Assembly (NCBI GenBank): GCA_028456385.1
Contig: JALNQF010000123.1
Coordinates: 62,001 to 126,000 of the forward strand
Reading direction: 5' to 3'
DNA from: Ophiosphaerella korrae
Taxonomy: Eukaryota > Ascomycota > Dothideomycetes > Pleosporales > Phaeosphaeriaceae
DNA length: 64,000 bases
Below are positions 53,700 to 64,000 of this stretch, one piece after another (the first letter of the stretch is position 1; each line of letters begins with the position of its first letter). Below the pieces are notes generated by a model. The model saw only the letters and a list, made by a program, of their open reading frames with translations, did no database searches and was not told where the DNA came from. The translations under genes and the position numbers were made by a program.

Positions 53700-56050
53700 T
53701 CTATTATAAAGATTCTTAAATACTATTCTAGAGTCTAATTTTATTATTTAGTTTACTTATTAGTTTATAAGTAGAAAGCTATACTTAGCTTACGCTTTAC
53801 TTATAGTTAGTAGTATATTTCTACTTAAAATTTTAAAGTAAAGATTAACTCTTAGTTTAATATAATACCTTTCTATATCCTATAGTTTAAGATAATATTA
53901 TTAAAGTATACTTCTATAAACTATTACAAGTTTTACTTTTTAAGTACTAAGATATAGATAGCTATCTTAGATAAGTAGTCTACTATTACTAGTATTATAT
54001 TATATACGTACTCTAAGCTATCTTTTAAAGGTAAGAGGCCTATAATAAAGTCTAGAGAGACTTCTTTAAAGATATTACTTAAGATTAGTAAAGAAGATAA
54101 TTCTTTATACTACTTATACTTTAGCGCTTTACTTTACTAGTATATTGCGTAAGTCTTTATATATTCCTAAACGTCTTACTCTATTAATAGCTAGTAATAG
54201 TATCTTATAATTAGCTTAAGCGTTCTATATATACTAAAGTAGCTAGCTATATATAAGTTATAATACTAGAGTAGAATTTCTTACCTAATAGTAAGTTCCT
54301 CTAGAATATATACTCTACTTTTATATTTTTAGACTTCTTTATTATCTAAGTACTATACTTATACTCTACTACTATATTAAGTACTTTTAACTTTTATTAA
54401 ACTCTTTACTTATACTTATATAAAGGCGTCTCTTTACTATAGTCTATATAAAGTTATTAAAAAGGCTTTAGACTTTACTAATATAGGTTTACTACTAACT
54501 AACTCTCTAGCTATTAAGTATAGTATATATAGTATATATTCTATAGCGCTAGTAGTAAGAGTCTTTTTAGCGCTATAGTCTCTAGTACTATACGTCTTGT
54601 ATACGCTTTCTAAGCTTAGCTTAGTTATAGATCTTTTTACTTTACTAGTTATTTCTACTCTAGCTACTAAGCTTACTAGTTATAATTTTTCCTAGAGAGT
54701 AAGTAATAAGTATACTAGTAATAAGTTCTCTTACTTATAGTTATATCTTCTTAAGAAGCTATCTATAGGATTTAGCTTACTAGCTTAGTATTTTACTTTA
54801 AAATTAAAAGCTCCTAAGTATATAGCTTAGCGTACTTAGCGTAGGTTTAGCTTATATATAGTATATATTAAGCGTAAGTTATTATAATTTATAAGTACTT
54901 AAATTATATACTACGTACTTTTAAAGTAGTATCTTTACTATTTAAAACTATAAATAATAGTAAGAAGTTTAGTATTATATATTTTATAGTTTAATTCTAC
55001 TTCTTATAGTTTTCTAGAGGTAAAAGTAACTAGATACTATTTCTTATTTAGGTAGAGTTAGGATAAGATCCTAGAGATTATAAAGGTTAACGTATCTATC
55101 TCTAAGTAAATAGGTAGCGCTAGGTTATAGTAGCGTAAGATAAGTATACTTATAAAGTATACTTTAAGTTATTTAAAAGCTTTTTATACTATACTAAGCT
55201 AATAGAATTCTTACTTCTCTTTTAATAAGTTTATAAAAGAGGCTATTTTATAAGTATACTTCTTAATAAATCTTTAGTAAAAGTTTATAAAACCTAAGAA
55301 TAACTATAGTTCTTTAATACTTATAGGCTCTAGCTATTATATAATAGTCTTAATACGCTTAGGTTTAGTATATATACTACGCCTTATAATAATAAAGCCT
55401 AAAAAATATACTTTATTAGATATAAAGGTATATTTCTTTAGGTTTATAAAGAGTTTTACTCTTCTTAGTACTACTAGTATAGAGTAGATAGCGCACTAGT
55501 ATAGTATAACGTTATTACTATAGGTATATATAAGTATATTATTAAGGTATACTATATAGATATAATCTAGGAGTCTACTAAGCGCCTTATTAATATACGC
55601 TTAAAAACTAGTAAAGGCGTTAGTTAGCCTAAAAAGTATTACTAGGTATTTAAAATACTTATAGCGAGTATAGAAAGTAGTTTTCTACTTATCTCCTAAT
55701 TTAATTCTAATCCTATAGTAGGTATCTTTAAGATCTAAGGTAGTATAGTATTATACGCCTAATAAGTAGTCTAGCGTCTCTCTAATTAGTAAGAGTAGGC
55801 ACTAATCTTTTACTATAACTAAGTTTAGGCTATAGTAGTTAATATAGAGGCGTAAGGCTCTATCTTTCTTTAGAATAAAAAGGATAAGTACTCTTACTAA
55901 ACTATTACTATAATATATCTAGCCTTTATAAAGCGTATCTTCTATATATACGTAGAGTACTTTAAGCTTATATATAAAGAGATTATAGAGTAGCCTATAA
56001 AGAAGTTCTTTTCTCTCTATTAATAGGATTACCTAATTAGAGTTCTTTAG
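53700..56050 (-). pseudogene. gypsy pol remnant: reverse transcriptase and integrase
   Basis: Minus-strand translation through many stops gives RT blocks: IVYLNNILIYT, where the YxDD box has become NN by G-to-A, then LFINLKKYTFISNKVYFLGF and IKELxLFLGFINFYxRFI. It also gives integrase core NIFKEVSLDFIIGLLPLKDS and LEYVYNIILVIVDYLSKIA. These are unmistakable chromovirus-type gypsy motifs. No intact frame survives. Confidence 0.85.
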
Positions 56051-56678
56051 GTAAAGTAGTATCTATATAGTAACGTTATTAAATACGTTATAGTATTCTA
56101 ATAAAGTATCTAGAATATATAACTCTTATACTATAAGTATAGTATAGATACGTATATTATATTCTAAGTTAATTATATTAGTTTTAAGTACTCTTAGTAA
56201 GTATAGTTTTACTTACGTTTTTTCTAAGTCCTTTATAAATTCTTTAGTTATATATAACTATACTTAAGTAATAGAAGTATATCTTTAATACTATATTTGC
56301 AATCTATAGTTAAGTTATATCCTTTCTTATTTAAGAAAAAGATTTCTAAGAAAGAGTACTACTCTCTCTTTATTTACTCTATATACTATAATCTTAGACT
56401 TACGTATTACTTTATTATTATTAGTAAGGCGTACCTAAAGCTTATAAGTAGTATAAGTATTCTACTTTTACTTTCTTATCTAGCTTAGTTTAAAGAGCTT
56501 AGCGTTTTAGATTAGTTTTAGTTCTATTTCTACTATAGTCTACTAACTAATAAGACTAATATCTACTTAAGAGTTTAGAATAACCTAAAGCTTTATTTCT
56601 AGCTCTAAGCTTAAAGCTACGCTATATATACGCTATATATAATAGGTATTACTAGGGTTAACTCCTAGTCTCTAAAGG

Positions 56679-57063
56679 TGTTAGTAGATTAAGAGATAAT
56701 AATAGGAGTTCGTATAGTAATCTATAATAACTATAAATAATAGAAGATATTTTATAACTATCTTGTATTAGCGTTCTATAGTTAAAGGATTAAATTACTA
56801 ATACTATCCTAATAATATATATTACTACTAACTATATACTCCTTGTAATCTATAATCTATAGTTACTAAGACTAGTAAATTATAGATTATTTTAATCTAT
56901 AATCTATTAATACTAAGAGTTTATAGATTATAGATTACTCTAGGTATCTTAATTATATATAGCTTCCTAGTTAGGCTTATATCCTTCTAAGTTATATAAG
57001 TCTAGGTTATTTATTATAGAGCTAATTAGTTCTATCTATAGTTCTTTTATTACTATTGTAATA
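56679..57063 (+). repeat. Repeat B copy inside the gypsy element
   Basis: Starts TGTTAGTAGATTAAGAGATA (keeping the original TG) and contains TCTATAGTTAAAGGATTAAA. It ends near TTACTATTGTAATA. At 385 bp it is slightly shorter than the 416-bp copies. It was inserted into the gypsy element, or duplicated with it. Confidence 0.65.
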
Positions 57064-58235
57064 CTATATACCTAGTAAGATATTAATTACTTTATACTTT
57101 ACTATCCTAAAGCTAATAATAAAGCTAGGCTTTTTCCTATTTAGTTTATATAGACTAGAATATAGTTAAAGTTACTACTATAGTACTTACTAGTATAGTA
57201 TCTCTTTTTATAGTACTTAAAGTATTTAATAGTAAACTTATTTACTAACTTATTTTAGGGGTTCTTTATATCTCTTTTTATTTAAGCCTTTTTTAAGTTT
57301 TCTTTACTTATACTATTTATATAAGGCTTTTATAATTTTATTATATTATATAAGTTATACTTAAGTGTTAAGCCTAAAGTAATAAGGTCTTCTCTTATTA
57401 CTAAGACCTAATAATAGTTAGTAATTACTTTTTATAGTTTAGGCTATAGTTTTAAAAAAAGGTACTAAATCCTTTATTCTTTTATATACTAAAGAAGCTA
57501 GTCTTTAAAGATATCTAGATATCTAGTAAAAGATTTTACGCTTTATTCTTTACGTTAAGTAGCTATAGTATATACTATTACTACCTCTAGGCTATAGTTA
57601 ATAAGGTTAGAGAGTAGGTTTAGTAAGTACTTTTTAAAGTACTCTTAGGTAAGAAGTTTATCTACGTTTAGATTATACTTAATATATATATACTATTATT
57701 TACGTAGGCTTCTCTTAAGGTATTATATAGCCTAAAGGACTTTATCTTTTTTTACTTTAAAGTTTTAGAGTATAAAGTAGAATACTATTTTATATAAGTA
57801 ATAGTACTCCTAGTATTCTTTTAGAGATTTACCTTTATATACTATAGGCTCTTTAAAGTAAAGTATATACTTTACGCGTATATTATTAACTAGAGAGTCT
57901 ACGTTACGCTTTTAAGAGGTAATAATAGTAACTTTAGAGTTATTCTTAGGAGTTATAGTATAAGGAGTAGTTTATTCTTATTCTAGACGTATAATCTTAT
58001 CTTCTAGGGCGTAAAGTATACGTAGTTAAGCTAATTTATTATGTCTAGTAGTTACTTTATAAATATATTCTTTAATTATTACTAGTATACTTAGTATATA
58101 ACCTAGCTATATACTACTTATACTTTATATAAGGTCTTATTTAACTATTAACTATATATTTTCTTCTATTATTATAGCTTGTTATAAAGAGTATATTATT
58201 ATTATCTCTAGACTATTAGTAAAGAAGTATTATTA

Positions 58236-58513
58236 TATTAAGAAGTAGCTAGAAGATAATAGTACTTACTATAAGCTATAGGAGATAGTAAAGGGATAAT
58301 AGATAGTATTTAATAGTACTACTAGTATCTAAGAGAGAATAATACTTACTTTACTTTCTTTGTAAGTATTAAGCCTTTTATACGCCTATATAGTATACTA
58401 GCTCTACTTTAGATTATAACTATATAATATTATAATCTTTAGTATATTAGCTTTACTCCTAACTTATACTAGAGTTTGCAAGAGTCTTAAGTATTTAATA
58501 AACTCTTGTTATA
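58236..58513 (-). repeat. LTR of the gypsy element (5' LTR in coding direction)
   Basis: 278 bp, TATTAAGAAGTAGCTAG to CTCTTGTTATA, the partner of 51317-51594. It is immediately followed by the ATATA target duplication. Confidence 0.88.
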
Positions 58514-59111
58514 ATATAATATTAAGTATTAGCGTTCTTAGTTAGAGATTAGATTACTAATACTATCCTAATAATATATATCTTATTAACTATATACTTA
58601 TATTAATCAATTTATATAATAATATAGATTACTACTTATCTATTAGTATATAACTATAGTGTAAGGGGTCTAGGGCGGGGAGCTATTAGGGTACGCTTAG
58701 CGCTGTCGACGAGCTCTACTAGGCTGAGTAACTAGCGCGTGCTAGCTCTGTCGGCTAGTATATTCCACCGCATACAACTTAGTACAACCCTAAGCGAGTT
58801 CGAAGAACTTCAAGCGATAATAACTAGTATATATATTATATACTACTGCAATAGCTTAACTAGCTATTAGCCCCTTTTTGTTAGGATTGGCTTAGTAGTA
58901 TGCTGTCCTTACATATAGATTACTTTAATCTATTTATATATTATTATAGATTACTCTAATCTATTTATATATAACTATAGATTACTACTACGTATTCTAG
59001 TTATAAGTAGTTTCTTAATTAAAGTTATTACTCTACTTATCTTATACTTTATTAGTACCTAAGTTAGGACTAATTAGTTCTATCTTAATTTCTCTTGTTA
59101 CGCCTATAATA
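58514..59111 (+). repeat. Repeat B, right part of the split copy
   Basis: Continues the repeat B cut at 51316 (GATTAGATTACTAATACTAT...), is itself interrupted at 58660-58913, and ends TTACGCCTATAATA. Taking out both insertions and one copy of each duplication leaves about 415 bp in total, matching the 416 bp of other copies. Confidence 0.75.
58660..58913. mobile_element. Unmutated 254-bp TG...CA insertion (solo-LTR-like)
   Basis: Starts TGTAAGGGGTCTAGGGCGGG and ends GTATGCTGTCCTTACA, with short inverted ends TGTAAGG/CCTTACA. It is flanked by a perfect 5-bp duplication TATAG (58655-58659 and 58914-58918). It has normal GC content, CpA/TpG and GTCGAC-type sites, in sharp contrast to its surroundings. 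Its size, TG...CA ends and 5-bp duplication fit a solo LTR. It either inserted after RIP had ended or was too short or too low in copy number to be targeted. Confidence 0.85.
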
Positions 59112-59449
59112 CTATCTCCCTCTCTAGGTAGATTCTAGTTTATCTATCCTAGAGCTAAAGTTATTAACCTAGTTTCTTTATTAATATAGAGTTCCTTATC
59201 TTCTCTTATACTTACTAAATCTACTCTTTATTATCTTTAATTAGTAGATTATATATTACGTTATAGTATTACTATATTTCTTTATTTTTATTATAAATCT
59301 TTAAATCCTTTTATAGAGTATATTTCTTTAAAATATAGTAAGGCCTATAAAGTATATATTTATACTAATACTTATATATCTTATAATCTCTTTAGCGTAT
59401 CTCTTATAGAATATAGGTTAATAATACTTATTTATATATTTATACTTAT

Positions 59450-61450
59450 TTGTAATAGAGAGAGCTATTAACTATACTTAAGATAAACTATCTAAATATA
59501 TCGCTAAAGCTAAAAAAGAATATAATTAGATTCTAAGTATATAAGTAGAAAATTATACTTATCTAATTTATCTTTATAAGATAAAGGCCTTAACGTATCT
59601 TACTACTTCTTAGCTTATACTACTTCTTAGCTTACTTTACTAAAACTACCTATCTCTCTTCTATCTTATTAGCTATACTACCTACTTAATACGCTTAATT
59701 ACTTTAAAGAAGTAAGAGAATACTCTTTATAACTAGATCTATTTAAAATAAGAATATAAAAAGTACTTGTAAAGCTACTTACCTATATAATATACTAAGA
59801 ATAATACTTAAGTAGCGTATCTAATACGTCTTATTAATATAAAAATTTAATAAGAGAAAGTATAAGCTCTCTCTAACTAAAGACTAGTCTTTTATTAACT
59901 AGATCTTAGACTTTAACTAACGTAGCTTTCTACTTTATATTATTAACGTATAGTAAATAGTAGATATTTTTCTTACTACGCGTAGCTAAAATCTTCTTCC
60001 TAAACCTATTAGTAAGAACTAGGTATTATATTAGGTTAAGAGCTAGTTTTAGCTTTAGATAAAGTAAAATAGAAAGCTCTACTTATAGTATACTAAATAT
60101 AAAGATCTAGTTAAAATTAGAGTATAGTTTAAGCTTATATAAGAGATATATAAGACGTATAAAATACTTAATAAAGATATATATAACTTTAATAAGATAG
60201 GCTTTATAATAGGAGTAGCTAGTATATTAAAAGTAGTTACTAGTTTAGATACAATTAGTTAAGCTACTAACGTATAGCCTAGTAATCGTAACTAGGTTAT
60301 AGTAATTAAGTATGTTAGCACGTCTAGCTTAACGTTACTACTATTTGTAATTTTAGCTAGTAAAGTCTACTAAGCTAGCTAGTATTAAGACCTTCTACCT
60401 AACTAGATAATTATAGTCTCTAATAATTACTAGATAACTAATAAGCTAGAGCTTAAGTAGCTAAAGTACTTTAATAAGTATATATAGTTAATAGGCGTAT
60501 ATAGGCTTCTAATCTTAGATAAGTATAGTAGCTATACTATACCTAAGTTTAACTAGTATTATAAAGATAATAAGATTATTAGCCTCTAGATACTAGCTTA
60601 CTCTTCTTACCTCTTTTAGCTACTTAATATTAGCTACTTCTCTCTTCTTAAGTCTATATATAGTTATAAGATTAGATAGCTAGTACGCTAAAGAGTCTTC
60701 TATATTAATAAAGAAAAGTTCTTTTAGGCGTATACTTATATATACTTATAAGTCTTCTCTAAAGCTATAATTAAAAGTAGATTCTAAGTAGTAAGACTTA
60801 TCTTATTTAAGCCTACTTAGGTTCTATTAAACCTAACTCTTATTAGAACGCTATCTCTTATTCTAGCTAGTAATACAAGCTTATAGGTAGTAGAGACGCC
60901 TTATATAGTTACTTAGCTTAAGAAGTAAGCTTAACTACTTAGAACTTTTCTTTAATATTAATCTTAAAGCCTCTCTAGTTAAGCCTTATCTTAACTTGTT
61001 AAGGGCTATTAGATAGTAATATACTTAGTAGCTATTTTTATAGAAGAAAATATTAAACTTAAAGTTATAAATAATTACTAGAAATAAAAAAGAAATAAGC
61101 TAAAATAGTATATAGCTATAGGAGGCGTATTATAAGCTTAAAATAGATAGAAATTAGCTAAAGAAGTTAAGAGAAAGACTTAGATAGATAAAATAACTAT
61201 ACGCTAACGTATACTACTAACGTACACTAAGTACTATATATAAAGCTATAATAGGCGTTAGTATAAATCTATATAATCTATCTCTCTATAAAAATTTAGC
61301 TAATTTAAGTATACTATTATAGCGTAACTAATCTTAGAGCTCTACTAGGTTTAGTAGGGTAAGCTAAGGAGTAGTATAAGCTAAAGAGTAGTAAGATACG
61401 TTAAATAATAAGAAGTCTATTACGTAAGCTACTTTTATTAAGTCTAAGCT
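59450..61450 (+). pseudogene. pogo-type transposase (DDE_1), RIP-killed
   Basis: Plus-strand reading through TAG/TAA codons gives DIYNFNKIGFIIGVAS (normally NFDETGF, Asp changed to Asn), KVVTSLDTIS, YRLLILDKYSSYTIPKFN (catalytic-Asp region) and the segment that normally reads SSHLLQPLDV (here YLFQLLNISYFSLLKS). A helical, Lys/Gln-rich tail follows, as in fungal pogo transposases. This is a different pogo lineage from the one at 13.4 kb. Its termini are not resolved. Confidence 0.78.
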
Positions 61451-61599
61451 TAATTTTAAAGCTATAGTAGGGGCTACTCTTATTATATTAAGTATTTCTA
61501 TCGCCTCTTTATCTAGTAGTAGTAACGTTAATTTTCTTAGTTTACTATAAGGCGCTCTAGAGGGTTTTAATTTTAGAACTCCTTTAGTTTCTTAGAGTA

Positions 61600-64000
61600 G
61601 TTAAGATTATTCTCTAGTTCCTATATTTTCTCCTATAGTTATCCTTTTTTATTTATACCTATCTATTCTATTAAGTAGTAGTTCTTCCTATTATAGAACT
61701 AGTATTATAAAATTTCTTTAACTTCTTATTTCTTTTATTCTCTATACGTGTTAACTTTATATACTAGTAGTTCTACGTTCTATAGTACTATCTCTAGTAG
61801 TACTATATAGAAAGTTAGGTATATCTTTATTTTACTTAGTAGCTTTAGTTTAAATATAACTAGTGTAACTTTTTTTTTAATTTTATATAGTCTTATTTTA
61901 ACGTAATCTAATTTTAAACTTAGTTGTTTACTTTTAATATTCCTTTATACTAACTATACTTTTTCTCTTTCTCTAAATTAGAGTCTCTCTTAATATTTTT
62001 TATTATAGTATTTTACTATTTAATTATATAGAAACTCTACGTCCTATCTTAGTTAATTATATATATCTCTAAGTCTATTAGTAAGATTTTCTCTTTTTAG
62101 AAACTAAAATACTTCTTATCTTAGTATTTAATATACGCTAGAGTTAAATCTATAGTTTATAAAAAAAAGTAATACTTTTATTACTATATTCTTTACACTA
62201 TTATATACTAATTATACTATAAGTAGTAGTTATACCTAATTATTTTAGTTGTAGTTAAGGTAGTATCTTAAGTACTATTCTACTATCTAATTTATACGTT
62301 CTAATTATCTATCTATCTATAGGTAGTATACTATAGATATTATATATCTAACTCTTAACTACACTATTATTATTCCCTATTATTTTAATATAAATCTTAT
62401 ATCTCTATCTATAATTATCTTGTCTAGTAGTTTATATTAACTAATTATAGTTCCTAAGACCTAGTATATAGTAACTTTTATCTTACTTTTCTTTTTATAT
62501 AGTTTAAAGTATAAGTACTTTATAAGTTTATCTACTATTATTAGGATTCTATTATACTTAACTCTTAATATAAGATCTTTAGACTTTAGTAATTTTATAA
62601 TAAAGTCTATTATAATAACTCCTTATAGTTATTCTAGTACTTCTACTAGTTATAATATTCTATATAGTATATACCTATTATACTTATTTCTTTAGTATTC
62701 TATATAATCTTGTAGTACTTCTATTACTAATTATTTTACTTTTAGGATATAGTAGTCTTATAGTACTTTATCTAGAGTTTTATTAATTTTTTAGTATCTA
62801 TATACTAGTAATTTATAGAATTATTATATAAATTCTCTTTAGATCTTTTTTAGAATATATATCCTTCTATAGGCTTATATAAATCTTTTTTAGATTTCTA
62901 GTTTATTTATTTCTTTAGATACTTCTTACGTTATTTTCTAAATCTATTTATCTAGCTCCCTATTCTTTCTTTTAAGTATTATAGCTATTTTAGGTATATT
63001 TAAAACTAAGTATCTTTCTTTATTCTTAACTAGAACTATACTAGTAGCGTTTACTTCTTTTTATAAGTCTAGTCTCTTACTAAGAGTATCTACTAATTAG
63101 TTATCTTTCTCTTTTATATATATAATTTCTAAGTTAAATATTAATAAGAATTCCTCCTATCTTATATAGTATTATAATAGTTCTTTTTTAGTATAAATCT
63201 TATAAAGTTCTTATAGTTTATATAGACCTTTATTTAGTACTTTACTTTTTATAAGTATACTCTCTATTATTTAAATACTTTATAGATTACTAGTATCTCT
63301 TTATTATAGATTAAGTAGTTAAGCTCTACTAGCTTTATTTTCTTAGAGAAGTATTTAACTAGGTATTCTTATTTAGTCTTTAGGTCTTCTTATATTAGTA
63401 CTATTCTATAGACTAAGTTAGATATATCTATTTTTACTATTACTAGTAGGTTTAGGTTATATATTCTAATAACTAGGTTTTCTATAAACTTTCTTTTAAT
63501 CTTATTAAATACTTTATTATATTCCTTTATCTATTTAAATAGTATATCTTTCTTTATAAGTTTTATTATAGGTTCTATATCTTTAGACTATCTTACTATT
63601 AACTTTCTATAAAAATTTACTAGCCTTTAAAATTATTATACCTTTTTTAGGTTTTTTAGTATTAGCTATTTATTAATTAACTTAATCTTTTTTAGATTAA
63701 TCTTTATTTTTCTTAGTTTAATAATAAATCTAAGGAAATCTATTTCTTTTATATAAAATTTGTATTTTCTTATTTTAAAGAATAGCTTATTTTCTACTAG
63801 TTTTTCTAATACCTTATATATATATTATATATATTTATCTTCTATTTCTAAGAATATAAGGATATTATCTAGGTATATAAATATAAATACGTCTAAGTAC
63901 TCTCTTAGTACTATATTATTTCTTTCTTAGAAGGCTGCTAGTGCGTTTATTAATCTAAAAGGTATAACTAAGTATTTATATAGTCTATATTATGTTCTAA
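61600..64000 (-). mobile_element. Second Ty3/gypsy element, RIP-killed, cut by window end
   Basis: Minus-strand translation gives RT blocks YLVIPFRLINALAAF, REYLDVFIFIYLDNILIF (YLDD to YLDN) and KVLEKLVENKLFFKIRKYKF, then RNase H-like sequence. At 62.45-62.65 kb the integrase core reads IIIDFIIKLLKSKD and VKYNRILIIVDKLIKY. The motif versions differ from those of the 51-58 kb element, so it is a separate family. The start of its pol lies beyond 64,000, so only the 3' part of the element is visible. Confidence 0.82.

Larger units (their letters stand above)
51317..58513 (-). mobile_element. Ty3/gypsy LTR retrotransposon, full length, RIP-killed
   Basis: 7,197 bp bounded by two 278-bp direct repeats and a 5-bp ATATA duplication at 51312-51316 and 58514-58518. 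Coding direction is minus: reverse transcriptase is at 55.2-55.9 kb and integrase at 53.9-54.1 kb, so pol order is RT then integrase, as in Ty3/gypsy. Long purine runs (52.6-52.8 kb) lie after the integrase. The gag region would be at about 57-58 kb. A repeat B copy sits inside at 56679-57063. Confidence 0.88.
48846..64000. other. RIP-degraded AT-rich transposon block
   Basis: About 15 kb made almost only of A and T, with TpA everywhere and very few CpA/TpG. No intact frame longer than ~65 codons exists, and the few called frames are chance. Nested gypsy, pogo and repeat B copies are listed separately. Stretches not assigned to them (48.85-50.11 kb and 50.53-51.23 kb) are equally mutated repeats. 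This is what an AT-isochore, heterochromatic compartment looks like. Confidence 0.9.

Noticed and set aside
56297..56488. 63-codon frame in the AT-rich block
   Set aside because: Hydrophobic, Ile/Leu/Tyr-rich translation of RIP-mutated gypsy DNA; a chance product of AT bias.

Overview
The window reads as nuclear DNA of a filamentous ascomycete. Genes carry short introns (44-84 bp, plus one putative 199-bp intron) with fungal branch points (CTAAC, CTGAC, GCTAAT). Spacing is gene-dense in normal-composition DNA. Two blocks (about 13.4-15.7 kb and 48.8-64 kb) are extremely AT-rich, almost without CpA/TpG and full of TpA, which is the mark of repeat-induced point mutation (RIP). HET-type genes, RIP-degraded pogo/Fot1, Tc1 and Ty3/gypsy elements and this two-compartment layout fit a Dothideomycete, probably Pleosporales. 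That placement is inference; no ribosomal or species marker is present.

Layout. 1-1.2 kb: 3' end of a Ser/Thr/Pro-rich repetitive surface protein. 3.8-6.0 kb: a 689-aa fungal protein of unknown function in three exons. 6.0-10.4 kb: a long gene-free stretch with simple repeats. 10.4-15.7 kb: a decayed block with an internally deleted HET gene, an internally deleted Tc1/mariner element nested in a degenerate repeat, fragments of a lineage-specific gene family, and a RIP-killed Fot1/pogo element with matching terminal inverted repeats. 15.8-28.4 kb: a housekeeping block with an MBOAT/wax-synthase-like acyltransferase, Cdc20, a Kelch-BTB protein (possibly Ral2-like), Dsk2/ubiquilin, a quinone oxidoreductase-like protein with a GC-AG intron, and an arrestin-like adaptor. 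30.1-31.2 kb: a broken kinase-like gene. 31.5-33.2 kb: a TPR/F-box/LRR protein of the Pof3/Dia2 type. 33.6-36.1 kb: an unrecognised gene with a second copy in fragments at 13 kb, facing a frameshifted unrecognised gene across a 17-bp tandem repeat. 37.0-48.5 kb: an FRG1 homologue, a 2OG-Fe(II) oxygenase-like protein, an acyltransferase-3 membrane protein, a zinc alcohol dehydrogenase and a small zincin metalloprotease. 48.8-64 kb: nested RIP-degraded transposons.

Working links. Cdc20, Dsk2 and Pof3/Dia2 all serve the ubiquitin system, and the arrestin-like protein carries a PPxY motif of the kind that recruits a ubiquitin ligase. They are ordinary single genes here, not a cluster. Cdc20/Kelch-BTB, Dsk2/quinone oxidoreductase and FRG1/oxygenase are divergent pairs with short shared upstream regions.

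The nesting in the last 15 kb can be ordered. A 416-bp repeat was split by a 7.2-kb gypsy element (278-bp LTRs, ATATA target duplication), and a 254-bp TG...CA insertion with a TATAG duplication then landed in its other half. That last insertion is the only clearly RIP-free DNA in the block. Nothing here is firmly a new biological system. The best candidates for undescribed biology are the unknown divergent gene pair at 33.9-36.0 kb and the unmutated solo-LTR-like insertion.
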